Shown here piece after piece: positions 20,097 to 28,334 of a DNA stretch of 64,000 nucleotides. Both the position numbers and the translations under genes were made by a program. The notes under the pieces are model-generated. The model saw only the letters and a program-made list of their open reading frames with translations. It did not search any database and was not told the DNA's origin. This DNA is from Thermomicrobiales bacterium (lineage in GTDB: Bacteria; Chloroflexota; Chloroflexia; Thermomicrobiales; UBA6265). Positions within the stretch are counted from its first letter, which is position 1. Each line of letters begins with the position of its first letter. The stretch is taken from contig JAMLHR010000006.1 in assembly GCA_023957015.1 (NCBI GenBank), positions 24,684 to 88,683 on the forward strand, in the 5' to 3' direction.

Positions 20097-22067
20097 ATGT
20101 CGATGAGTCGAGCCATGACGCAACGGAAAGAACCACAAACGATACCACTGGCGATCGCAGCCAGCCTCACCTGGATGGCGACCATCACTGGTTTCGCGCT
20201 TTCAAGGGTGGATGACACCTATGCTGTGGGCGCGTTCATGCTGGCGTATCTCTTCGGCGGGACACTCGCAACGCGTGATGCTATCAGCGATCTGCTCGAA
20301 GGACACGTCAATGTTGATCTCCTGATGGTGCTGGCTGCCGCGGGTTCGGCGATGCTGGGTCATTGGTTGGAAGGCGCGATCCTGCTCGGGCTCTTCTCCA
20401 CCTCGAATGCTCTCGAGTTCTATGCCATGCGACGCACGCGCAACGCAGTACGTGCTCTGATGGACATGACGCCACCGACGGCGCACGTTCAGGTAGGTGA
20501 TACATACCTCGTAAAGGATGTCAACGATGTGCGCGTTGGCGACATGGTACTCATTCAACCCGGCGAACGCATTCCCGTCGATGCGCGTGTTATCGAGGGA
20601 TCGTCAGCCGTTGACCAGGCCGCGATCACGGGCGAATCCGCACCTGTTCACAAAAACATCAACGATGATGTCTTCGCGGGAACCATCAATGGTAATGGCA
20701 GCCTCATCGTTGAGGTGACCAGATTAGCCTCAGACACCACACTGGCGCGGATCGTCGCCCTCGTCGCCGATGCCCAGAACGATCAGTCCGACCTCCAGGA
20801 GTTCGCCGAAGGGTTCGAGGGCAAGTATGCGGTCTTCGTCATTGCCGTTTCCGCCCTGGTCACACTCATCCCCATGATGTTTGGCGTATCGAGTGGTGAC
20901 GCCTTCTATCGCGGAATGACGCTTCTCGTCGTCATGAGTCCATGTGCCCTGGTGATCAGCACACCTGCGGCGACATTGAGCGCACTGGCAAACGCGGCCC
21001 GGCGCGGCATCCTGATCAAGGGAGGTCGGGCGCTGGACACGATGGGGATGATCGATACGGTCGCGTTCGATAAAACCGGCACGCTCACGTATGGTCGCCC
21101 GAGCGTCACCGATATCGTGGTCTTTGACGGACTGGATTCCGCATCCATTCTGGCAACGGCCGCAGCGGTCGAGCAACTCAGCGAGCATCCACTGGGGGCC
21201 GCGATCGTGGCCGCAGCCCAGACCCAGGCTATCGCCATACCGATCGCCGAGAACCTGCAAGCTTATCCCGGTCACGGTGTATCTGCTCAGGTGGGGGATA
21301 ATCGTGTTGCCCTCGGCAACCGCCGGATGATGAGTCTGGATGGTATTGCTTTACCCCAAACAGCGCTGGACTACCACCGTAATCTCGGGGCGGAGGGCAA
21401 GACACCCATCTTCGTGACGGTGAATAGACAGCTCGTTGCCATCATTGCGGTGGCTGATGCACTGCGACCGCACGTCCCGGAAACGCTCGCACGCTTGCGC
21501 AAGCTGGGCGTTGGGCGCACGGTGATGCTCTCCGGGGATACCGATCACGTCGCGGCCACAGTGGCTCGTCGCATCGGGATTGACGAAGTCCGCGCTGACC
21601 TGCTGCCACAAGATAAGCTGATTGCCATTGATGAACTCAAGCGCACCGGTACAGTCGCGATGGTGGGTGATGGTGTGAACGACGCCCCGGCGCTGGCAAA
21701 GGCGCACATTGGTATCGCCATGGGCGGTGTAGGAACCGATGTCGCCCTTGAGACGGCCGATGTTGTGTTGATGTCCGATGATCTTACCAAGGTGGGGTAT
21801 GCGATCGAACTCAGCCGCAAGACCAGACGCATAATCCGGATGAATCTCACCTTTGCTCTTGGGGTTATCGCCGTGCTGGCAGTACTCAACCTGACAATCG
21901 GGATTCCACTGACGATGGGTGTCATCGGACATGAGGGCAGCACCGTGCTGGTGATTCTGAACGGTCTGCGGTTACTCGGTTATGGTGGCGGATGGAAGAA
22001 TCTCATCCATCACAACAGCGCCCCAGCATCGACGACTAAACCTCGCTTCCAGGTGATTGCAGCGTAG
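20097..22067 (+). CDS. P1B-4-type heavy-metal P-type ATPase (CoaT/CtpD/PfeT-like exporter)
   Basis: 656 residues from ATG 20097; in-frame ATGs at 20106 and 20118 are alternatives. Actuator loop GESAPVHK, phosphorylation site D325 in DKTGTLTYGRP, SEHPLGAA of the nucleotide domain and MVGDGVNDAPALA are intact. The transmembrane metal site is S281-P282-C283 rather than CPC, and HEGSTVLVILNGLRLL (H612-E613-G614) is near the end. SPC plus HEG is the signature of P1B-4 pumps, which export Co2+, Zn2+ or Fe2+. No N-terminal HMA domain is present, also typical. The palindromes immediately upstream suggest metal-responsive control. Confidence 0.92.
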   Translation: MSMSRAMTQRKEPQTIPLAIAASLTWMATITGFALSRVDDTYAVGAFMLAYLFGGTLATRDAISDLLEGHVNVDLLMVLAAAGSAMLGHWLEGAILLGLFSTSNALEFYAMRRTRNAVRALMDMTPPTAHVQVGDTYLVKDVNDVRVGDMVLIQPGERIPVDARVIEGSSAVDQAAITGESAPVHKNINDDVFAGTINGNGSLIVEVTRLASDTTLARIVALVADAQNDQSDLQEFAEGFEGKYAVFVIAVSALVTLIPMMFGVSSGDAFYRGMTLLVVMSPCALVISTPAATLSALANAARRGILIKGGRALDTMGMIDTVAFDKTGTLTYGRPSVTDIVVFDGLDSASILATAAAVEQLSEHPLGAAIVAAAQTQAIAIPIAENLQAYPGHGVSAQVGDNRVALGNRRMMSLDGIALPQTALDYHRNLGAEGKTPIFVTVNRQLVAIIAVADALRPHVPETLARLRKLGVGRTVMLSGDTDHVAATVARRIGIDEVRADLLPQDKLIAIDELKRTGTVAMVGDGVNDAPALAKAHIGIAMGGVGTDVALETADVVLMSDDLTKVGYAIELSRKTRRIIRMNLTFALGVIAVLAVLNLTIGIPLTMGVIGHEGSTVLVILNGLRLLGYGGGWKNLIHHNSAPASTTKPRFQVIAA

Positions 22068-22097
22068 AGTGGATCAGCTATGGACCAGTCCGAGCAG

Positions 22098-22166
22098 GGT
22101 TCAACACGGAAATCGACCATCATTCCTCCTCTTCTCCCTGCGATTGAGGAGGAATGATGTTGAACC
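22098..22166. terminator. Long bidirectional hairpin between the ATPase and rhodanese genes
   Basis: CATCATTCCTCCTC (22118-22131) pairs perfectly with 22146-22159. Outer arms GGTTCAAC (22098-22105) and GTTGAACC (22159-22166) add a second inverted pair. The genes on either side converge on it. Confidence 0.7.
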
Positions 22167-22178
22167 GTCGTTTAGGTA

Positions 22179-23072
22179 TTACGCAGGACGACCTATACCG
22201 AAGAGATCGTGATTCTCTTCGGCCGGAAGATCCTCGCGTTCGCCCCATTCGTTCCAGGAGCCATCGTAGTTCGTCATCGTCGTCGCACCAGCGATCTCCA
22301 GACCAAACATGGCCTGTGTGGCAGTGACGCCACCGTTGCAATAGGCAACAATCGGCTGAGTCAAATCTAGACCGGCTTCGATCGCCATCTGCCGAATCTC
22401 TTCGGCCGATCGCCAATTGCCCTCGTCGTTCACCATCGCTTTCGCCGGCAGGTTCACAGCACCGGGGATGTGTCCACCCCTACTCCCACGCTGCACGAGA
22501 CCGTGGAATGTGTCAGCATCACGCGCATCCACAATCTGGGCACCGCCATGGTTAACGACCTCCAGGACATCGTTCCATTCGGCCCGCAAATCCTCCTGCA
22601 CCTTCGGTGTGAAAACCGCGTCAGTGCGGACATCGGTAGCATTCATCGTCATGGCACCATCGGCGGCCAGCCAGGCAGTGTAGCCACCCTCGAGAATCGA
22701 GACCGCTTCATGCCCCATATAACGCAATGCCCACCAGAGTCGCGTGGCCAGGTGTCCGCCGGTGTCATCCACGATAACGACGTGAGTGTCGTCACCGATA
22801 CCGCGACTCTCCATCACTTGCGCGAACTCATCCGGTGGCGCAATCTGCGCCTTCACGGCCGCATCGGCATCGACGATATCCTTCGTCCAGTCGATAAACA
22901 CCGAACCGGGAATGTGATCGGCGGCATAGGCTTCGGGATGACCGGCGTAGGTCGCCTTCTGGCGACCGCCACCGAGGTCCTCGGACGTAACCGAGCCCCG
23001 AATGTCCACAACCACAATGCTGTCATCGGACAGGTTTTCCTTCAACCAGGCAACAGAGACCAGATTGCTCAC
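22179..23072 (-). CDS. Tandem-rhodanese sulfurtransferase (SseA-like)
   Basis: 297 residues from GTG 23072 (AAAGGA six bases upstream). Two rhodanese domains: residues about 5-140 have VVVDIRG and IVDDTGG, with Asp where the catalytic Cys would be. Residues about 165-285 carry the active loop YCNGGVTATQAM with the catalytic Cys. That is the standard thiosulfate/3-mercaptopyruvate sulfurtransferase layout, in which only the C-terminal domain is active. CNGGVT does not match the usual CRxG loops cleanly, so the donor substrate is open. Confidence 0.88.
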   Translation of the reverse strand: MSNLVSVAWLKENLSDDSIVVVDIRGSVTSEDLGGGRQKATYAGHPEAYAADHIPGSVFIDWTKDIVDADAAVKAQIAPPDEFAQVMESRGIGDDTHVVIVDDTGGHLATRLWWALRYMGHEAVSILEGGYTAWLAADGAMTMNATDVRTDAVFTPKVQEDLRAEWNDVLEVVNHGGAQIVDARDADTFHGLVQRGSRGGHIPGAVNLPAKAMVNDEGNWRSAEEIRQMAIEAGLDLTQPIVAYCNGGVTATQAMFGLEIAGATTMTNYDGSWNEWGEREDLPAEENHDLFGIGRPA

Positions 23073-23230
23073 GTGATGTCCTTTCTCCTCACAACTCGCT
23101 TTGCCATGATACCAGTGCTGGAGGTACTCCACGCGTAGCGTGCTGGGCAGTCTGCAGGAAGATATGAACGAGTTCCAGGTGACACAGCGACCGGCATGGT
23201 TGGTTCGCCTGGGCAGACTGAGAAATCACT

Positions 23231-24625
23231 CTATCGCGCTCGCAGGCTGTCACCAGCGTGTGGATCGAGTCGCAAGGCCATCAGGAACGGGACGAGCGCG
23301 ATCACCGCCATCGCCAGGAAGGCGAACGCATATGCGCCCTCAAGATCACTGCCCGGCAGGAACGCGCCCCAGTTGAATCCTGCCGTGATCGCCAGCATGG
23401 TGACGACAATGCCGATGGCACCAGCGACCTGCTGGACGGTTGCATAGAGTGCGCTGGCTTCTCGTGTAGTACCGCCCTTGGGTACATCACAAAACGCAAG
23501 CGTGTTGTATGCCGTGAACCCGATGGATCTGAAGACGCCACTGACAAACACAATCATCGCGATCAGTACAAACGGCGTATTGGCGTTCAACAATGAGAAC
23601 ATCGCGATACTGGCGGACACGCCGAATGTCGCGAACAAGAGGTTGTATCTGAAACCGAATCGATTCAGCATCCAGGTTGTGGCCGGTTTGATGGAGATGT
23701 TTCCGGCGAATACCCACAGCACGGCAGCACCAGACTGTACCGGCGTCCAACCGAACACTTCCTGAAACAGCAACGGCAATATGAACGGGACGCTCCAGAC
23801 GATCATGGCGTACATGAAGAACCCATAGGTCGATACCCGAAAGGTATAGATACGCAGCGTACGAAGGTTTAATAGCGGGGTCTCAGAGCGAAGCAGATGC
23901 CGCACCGCCAGGGTCAGCACACCTACGCCAGCAAGCAACACCACAACACCCTTGGCAGTCGAGTACGATTCCTCCGCCATCATGTGGGCACCCCAGGTAA
24001 TGGCCCCCAAACTGCCCGTGGTGAGGACAGCACCGAATACATCCAACGGCGCGGTTTTCTGAGCGTCCGCTTCATCGATCAGAATCCAGGCGGCGACGAA
24101 ACAGATGATACCAATGGGAATATTGATCAGGAACATCCAGTGCCAGGAAAGGTATTCGGTAATCACACCGCCAAGCAATGGCGCGATCACCGGTGCAATC
24201 AGGGCTGGCCAGATGATATAGGCCGTAATCCGAATCAGGTCTTCCTTGTCGGTATGCCCAAGCACCACCATACGCCCGACCGGCACCATCATGGCACCGC
24301 CCACGCCCTGAAGCACGCGCATGAAGATGAGCATCTCGACGTTCTGTGACAGCCCACATCCCAACGATGCGAGTGTGAAGATGACGATGGCACTGAGGAA
24401 GATAGCGCGACTGCCATAGCGCTGGGTCAACCATCCGCTGAGTGGAATAAGCGTCGCTAGCGCCAGCAGATAGGCGGTCACGACCAGGCTGACCGTGCTC
24501 GTACTCGCATTCAGGGATGCACTCATTTGCGGGATGGCGGTAGTAACGATCGTGCCATCCAGGTTTTCCATGAAGTAACAGGCGGCAACCAGCAACGCGG
24601 TGTTCCGCAGTCTGCGATCAATCAC
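23231..24625 (-). CDS. MFS transporter, DHA2 (EmrB/QacA) family
   Basis: 464 residues with about 14 hydrophobic segments. The A-like motif GWLTQRYGSR between TM2 and TM3, the antiporter motif C region (PALIAPVIAPLLGGVI) and the DGTIVTTAIPQM segment in TM1 fit the DHA2 drug:proton antiporters. GTG 24625 overlaps the tautomerase stop codon (GTGA), so the two are translationally coupled. It is the last gene of the mqo-tautomerase-MFS run. The substrate is unknown. Confidence 0.88.
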   Translation of the reverse strand: MIDRRLRNTALLVAACYFMENLDGTIVTTAIPQMSASLNASTSTVSLVVTAYLLALATLIPLSGWLTQRYGSRAIFLSAIVIFTLASLGCGLSQNVEMLIFMRVLQGVGGAMMVPVGRMVVLGHTDKEDLIRITAYIIWPALIAPVIAPLLGGVITEYLSWHWMFLINIPIGIICFVAAWILIDEADAQKTAPLDVFGAVLTTGSLGAITWGAHMMAEESYSTAKGVVVLLAGVGVLTLAVRHLLRSETPLLNLRTLRIYTFRVSTYGFFMYAMIVWSVPFILPLLFQEVFGWTPVQSGAAVLWVFAGNISIKPATTWMLNRFGFRYNLLFATFGVSASIAMFSLLNANTPFVLIAMIVFVSGVFRSIGFTAYNTLAFCDVPKGGTTREASALYATVQQVAGAIGIVVTMLAITAGFNWGAFLPGSDLEGAYAFAFLAMAVIALVPFLMALRLDPHAGDSLRAR

Positions 24626-25029
24626 TTGTCACTGCTCACAGGATGATCAACCCGATAGTTCAGTGTTAGTTCGTCTCCTGGCATGCTACGAATCAACCAA
24701 TCATGACGGGGAGACTCCGTGATCACGAGTTCGATATCCTGTGCCTCTACTCCACACATCCTCTGCAAATTGGTCAGCACCGCTGCATAGAACGCCTTCT
24801 TGGTCTCGAGGGGACGCCCTTCAAACATCATCACTTCGATAATGAGATACCGTTCCGTTCGGTCGGAAGGAGCGATCAGCTGCCATGGCTCCAGTGGGAG
24901 GAAACGATGGAAACGCTTCCCCTCCGGCAAGCCGAGTGCAGCCACGCTCGCGGCATGAATCGCATCAGATAGAGTGGATGAGTTCTCGGACAGGAAGGTC
25001 TTGTGTCCGTAAATCTTGAACTGGGACAT
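24622..25029 (-). CDS. Tautomerase-family protein
   Basis: 135 residues. The repeated beta-alpha-beta unit and the RYLIIEVMMFEGRPLETKKAFYAAVL segment around residues 60-90 fit the tautomerase superfamily (Tautomerase_2 type). It does not start Met-Pro, so the N-terminal catalytic proline of 4-oxalocrotonate tautomerase is absent and activity is uncertain. It lies 20 bases after mqo and overlaps the MFS gene. Confidence 0.65.
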   Translation of the reverse strand: MSQFKIYGHKTFLSENSSTLSDAIHAASVAALGLPEGKRFHRFLPLEPWQLIAPSDRTERYLIIEVMMFEGRPLETKKAFYAAVLTNLQRMCGVEAQDIELVITESPRHDWLIRSMPGDELTLNYRVDHPVSSDK

Positions 25030-25049
25030 GCACGTATCCCCGCTATGAG

Positions 25050-26549
25050 CTAAATGTTGCTACCGTAACCCTCGAGACCGAGAACATCCCGGATAATGTC
25101 CTCACCCGCCAGCAACGTGCGCTCATAATCGGTCGCGGCTGCAGTGCGCAGCGGGAAGATGTCATCAAACACTCCGCGCGCCATCTCGGCGGGGAAGCTC
25201 CGTTCCAGGATATGCGCAACGATCGAAACCGCCGTCGATGCCCCAGGGCTGGCACCCAACAGTCCGGCAATTGTGCCATCCGCGGATGAGACGATTTCGG
25301 TACCAAACTCCAGCTTGCCGTGGCGATTGGCACCGGGCTTCAGCGTCTGTACACGCATTCCGGCATTGTGCAACACCCACTCGCTATCCTGTGCCGAAGG
25401 TATGAAGTCGCGAAGCACATCCATTTTGGCACCCTGCTTCAACAGGACCTGACCAATGAGGTACTTCGTCAGACCAAATTCATCGTGGGCGACATCAAGA
25501 TAGGTCCTGAGGTTATTCGGTTTGATCGATCGGAACAGATCGGTCCAGGAACCTGCCTTGAGGAATCGTGGTTCAACACCAGCGAAAGGTCCGAACAGCA
25601 ACACCCGCTGACCGTCGATCACGCGCGAATCCAGGTGAGGCATGCTCATCGGGGGAGCGTTTAACTGCGGCTGCCCATAGACCTTGGCGGCATGCCTCGC
25701 GATCAACTCCGGATCGGTGCAATGGAGGAACTGTCCACTGACGGGAAACCCGCCATAGCCCTTGGCTTCATCAATTCCCGATGCCTGCAACAGATGCAGT
25801 GCGGTGCCACCAGCTCCAACGAAAACAAAGCGAGCGTCGAAGAACTTCTTCCCGCCGCCGTCGCGGTTCACGACTTTGACCCGCCAGTCGTCACCGCGAC
25901 GTGAGAGGCCGGTGACCTGGTGTCGTGTGAACAGGTGCATACCACCATTCATGGCGCTTTGCACCAGTTGCGCAGTAAGTTCACCAAAGTTGACATCGGT
26001 ACCAGCCACCGAGCGAGTCATTGCGATCGGAGTAGAGCCACCTCGTCCCTCGAACATCAATGGTGCCCATTGCACCAACTGATCGGAATCATCACTGAAC
26101 ACCATCGTGCGGAATGGCGCCTTGTGAGCGAGGGCATCGTAACGCTTCCGTAGAAAGGCAACGTCGGTTTCGCCGGAGACATAGCTCACATGGGGGATGG
26201 AACGAATGAAGCGATCCGGTTGAACCAGGGAGCCGCGTTGAACAAGCTCCGCCCAATATCGCAATGATTCCTGAAACTGGGTGTTGACTGTCAGTGCTTT
26301 GGCAGTAGAGACTGAGCCGTTCTTCTGTAAGGGCGTGTAGTTCAACTCACAAAGACCAGCGTGACCGGTGCCCGCATTGTTCCAGGCATTGGAACTCTCG
26401 GTGGCGACGGACTCCGCCCGTTCAAACATCGCGATCGACCAGTCGGGACGCATCAGCTGAATCATCGTCGCCATCGTGGCACTCATGATGCCACCACCAA
26501 TCAGGACAATATCGACCGTTGATGCTGAATCGTCACCCACTGCTACCAC
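25050..26549 (-). CDS. mqo: Malate:quinone oxidoreductase
   Basis: 499 residues from GTG 26549; a GTG at 26540 is equally possible and neither has a clear Shine-Dalgarno. FAD-binding VDIVLIGGGIMSATM opens the protein, followed by the Mqo-specific SSNAWNNAGTGHAGLCELNY. Also seen are VGAGGTALHLLQ, GGFPVSGQF and the C-terminal LLGASPGASTAVSI. It oxidises malate to oxaloacetate at the membrane and passes electrons to quinone, bypassing the NAD enzyme encoded at 18.4 kb. It leads a three-gene run and is divergent from YigZ. Confidence 0.95.
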   Translation of the reverse strand: MVAVGDDSASTVDIVLIGGGIMSATMATMIQLMRPDWSIAMFERAESVATESSNAWNNAGTGHAGLCELNYTPLQKNGSVSTAKALTVNTQFQESLRYWAELVQRGSLVQPDRFIRSIPHVSYVSGETDVAFLRKRYDALAHKAPFRTMVFSDDSDQLVQWAPLMFEGRGGSTPIAMTRSVAGTDVNFGELTAQLVQSAMNGGMHLFTRHQVTGLSRRGDDWRVKVVNRDGGGKKFFDARFVFVGAGGTALHLLQASGIDEAKGYGGFPVSGQFLHCTDPELIARHAAKVYGQPQLNAPPMSMPHLDSRVIDGQRVLLFGPFAGVEPRFLKAGSWTDLFRSIKPNNLRTYLDVAHDEFGLTKYLIGQVLLKQGAKMDVLRDFIPSAQDSEWVLHNAGMRVQTLKPGANRHGKLEFGTEIVSSADGTIAGLLGASPGASTAVSIVAHILERSFPAEMARGVFDDIFPLRTAAATDYERTLLAGEDIIRDVLGLEGYGSNI

Positions 26550-26661
26550 TCACCCATTCATACGCGCAGCGAGAGCCACATCCATATGCGTGGCCCCACA
26601 AGGTAAACTACACCAACATGAGCATCGCCACCAGCCATGGTGCCACCAGGACTTCTCCAGA

Positions 26662-27315
26662 ATGAATGCACCGTATCGAATGGTTCGTGCGGACGGCTCG
26701 CATGAAATCGAGATCAAGAAATCACGGTTCATCTGCCACCTCTTCCGCGTGACCTCGGAAGGTGAAGCCCGCCAACACATTGAGACCGTGCGCAAGGAAC
26801 ACTGGAACGCGAATCACAATTGCACGGCCTGGATCATCGGTGAAGGTCAGGCCAGCCAGCGATCCAGTGACGATGGCGAACCCTCTGGCACCGCAGGCAT
26901 GCCGATGCTGGAGGTACTGCGCAAGCGCGGCGTAACCGATACGCTCGCGATCGTGACCCGTTACTTCGGTGGGATCATGCTCGGTGCGGGTGGATTGATC
27001 CGCGCCTATGGTGGTGCCGTCAGCGAGACGCTGGATAGTATCGGTATCGTCGAACGCAAGCCTCTGGCAATCGTGCAAGCAAGCGCCAGCTACGATGATG
27101 CCGGTCGCATCGAAAACGCGATCCGGGCGAAAGATCTCCCGCTAACCGATGTCGCCTACACAACTGATGTCAGATTCGAACTGGCCATGCCAGAGTCTGA
27201 GGTGGAGCCCTTCGCGACCTGGCTTCAGGAACTCACCAACGGCGGTACGCACGCTACCATTGTCGGTGAAAGATACGTCGAGGTTACAGCACCGTTGCTG
27301 CTGATCGAGATCTGA
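26662..27315 (+). CDS. YigZ/IMPACT family protein
   Basis: 217 residues from ATG 26662. Residues about 1-120 are the IMPACT (UPF0029) domain: EIEIKKSRFICHL, DDGEPSGTAGMPMLEVL and TRYFGGIMLGAGGLIRAYGG. Residues about 135-215 are the small DUF1949 ferredoxin-like domain. E. coli YigZ is linked to nucleic acid or translation-related roles that are not settled. The ferredoxin follows 12 bases after the stop. Confidence 0.9.
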   Translation: MNAPYRMVRADGSHEIEIKKSRFICHLFRVTSEGEARQHIETVRKEHWNANHNCTAWIIGEGQASQRSSDDGEPSGTAGMPMLEVLRKRGVTDTLAIVTRYFGGIMLGAGGLIRAYGGAVSETLDSIGIVERKPLAIVQASASYDDAGRIENAIRAKDLPLTDVAYTTDVRFELAMPESEVEPFATWLQELTNGGTHATIVGERYVEVTAPLLLIEI

Positions 27316-27327
27316 TAGGAGTTCCTG

Positions 27328-27588
27328 ATGGAGATCAAACCAGGCATCACCGTAACCATTGATCCACACCGTTGCATTGGCATGGCCAAATGCACCACCG
27401 CAGCACCTGGCATCTATACGATCGACGAAGAGACGCGAAAGGCCGTCATCGAGCATCCTGACGATGCCACCATCGAGCAGATCTTCGCCGGTGCTCGTGT
27501 TTGCCCAACCCAGGCGATCGCGATCCACCAGTATGGTCGTCGCGTATACCCGCAGATTGTCCCACCCATGCCAGGTGACAAGAAATAA
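27328..27588 (+). CDS. Ferredoxin, 3Fe-4S type (Fer4_15-like)
   Basis: 86 residues, ATG 27328 behind TAGGAG. Cluster ligands are C16, C22 and C59 (CP), with M19 where a fourth Cys would stand in C-x2-M-x2-C. That pattern is typical of the [3Fe-4S] or non-Cys-ligated [4Fe-4S] ferredoxins serving P450s and related oxidases. No P450 is in the window, so its partner is unknown. It is co-directional with YigZ and the PNPOx-fold gene. Confidence 0.85.
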   Translation: MEIKPGITVTIDPHRCIGMAKCTTAAPGIYTIDEETRKAVIEHPDDATIEQIFAGARVCPTQAIAIHQYGRRVYPQIVPPMPGDKK

Positions 27589-27674
27589 GAAGTCATTCCC
27601 ATCGAGATGCGTGACACTACGTTCAAACACCGATGTTCATGTAGCAAGCATCACGATATCGATGGAGGTCCACT

Positions 27675-28142
27675 ATGAAACTCGACGAGATCACACATCT
27701 CATCAATACCGATCCCTTCGTACAGGAGCTTACTGCGGCACCGATTCCGGCGCGGCTCGCATACATCGGTATTGATGGTCATCCACGAGTCATACCGGTC
27801 AGTTATCTCTGGAACGGGACTCACTTCGTCTTCGCCTCGCCTCCCGATTGGTACAAGATCAAGTCGATCGTGGCCCATCCTGAGGTTGCGTTCACGGTAG
27901 ATACAACGGACTTCCCACCTCTGATCCTCTCCGTTCGGGGAACGGCGGAGGTGCTCTTCGATCAGGGTTTGCCGGAAGAATACGTTGAGGCATCTCGCCG
28001 CATTGTCGGTGAGGACAAGATGCCGGATTGGGAACGAGCCGTCCGGGCCGAGAACCGCAATATGGCCCTGGTGCGCATTACACCAACCTGGATCAAAGTG
28101 GTGGACTTTGTCTCTCGCTATCCCGGACCAACGCCATCCTAA
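27675..28142 (+). CDS. Pyridoxamine 5'-phosphate oxidase-fold flavoprotein
   Basis: 155 residues, ATG 27675 behind GGAGG. The split beta-barrel flavin-binding pattern is clear: ARLAYIGIDGHPRVIPVSYLW, then HFVFASPPDWYKIKSIVAHP and a conserved strand LSVRGTAEVL. Such proteins bind FMN or F420 and reduce small molecules. The sequence alone does not decide the cofactor. It may share a transcript with the ferredoxin, from which it is separated by 86 bases. Confidence 0.82.
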   Translation: MKLDEITHLINTDPFVQELTAAPIPARLAYIGIDGHPRVIPVSYLWNGTHFVFASPPDWYKIKSIVAHPEVAFTVDTTDFPPLILSVRGTAEVLFDQGLPEEYVEASRRIVGEDKMPDWERAVRAENRNMALVRITPTWIKVVDFVSRYPGPTPS

Positions 28143-28150
28143 ACGCGGAG

Positions 28151-28181
28151 ACTGGCTGGCGCTGGGTTAGCGCCAACCAGT
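28151..28181 (+). terminator. Hairpin after the PNPOx-fold gene
   Basis: ACTGG-C-TGGCGCT (28151-28163) pairs with AGCGCCA-A-CCAGT (28169-28181), with one internal mismatch. There is no T run. Confidence 0.55.
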
Positions 28182-28243
28182 CCTGCATTCCATCAAACGA
28201 GATAGATCCTTACCGCGGGTTCCTTATCAACAAGGTATCGATA

Positions 28244-28295
28244 GAGGGGAAGATCGTCCGCCCCCTAAGGGGAGACTAGCTCCCCTGCTACCGAT
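28244..28295. repeat. Palindromic extragenic repeat (CTACC family)
   Basis: GGTATCGAT at the left and CTACCGAT at the right flank AGAGGGG/CCCCCT and GGGGAG-ACTAG-CTCCCC hairpins. It is near-identical in design to the element at 12904 and shares its CTACCGAT end. It lies between the convergent PNPOx gene and secreted paralogue 1. Confidence 0.6.
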
Positions 28296-28334
28296 CTAGA
28301 CCAAAGGTGACGCATCCGGAACCCACTCTGGGAT

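Noticed and set aside
28151..28295. Riboswitch between the PNPOx gene and paralogue 1
   Set aside because: The region lies between convergent genes and consists of a hairpin and a palindromic repeat, so it precedes neither gene.
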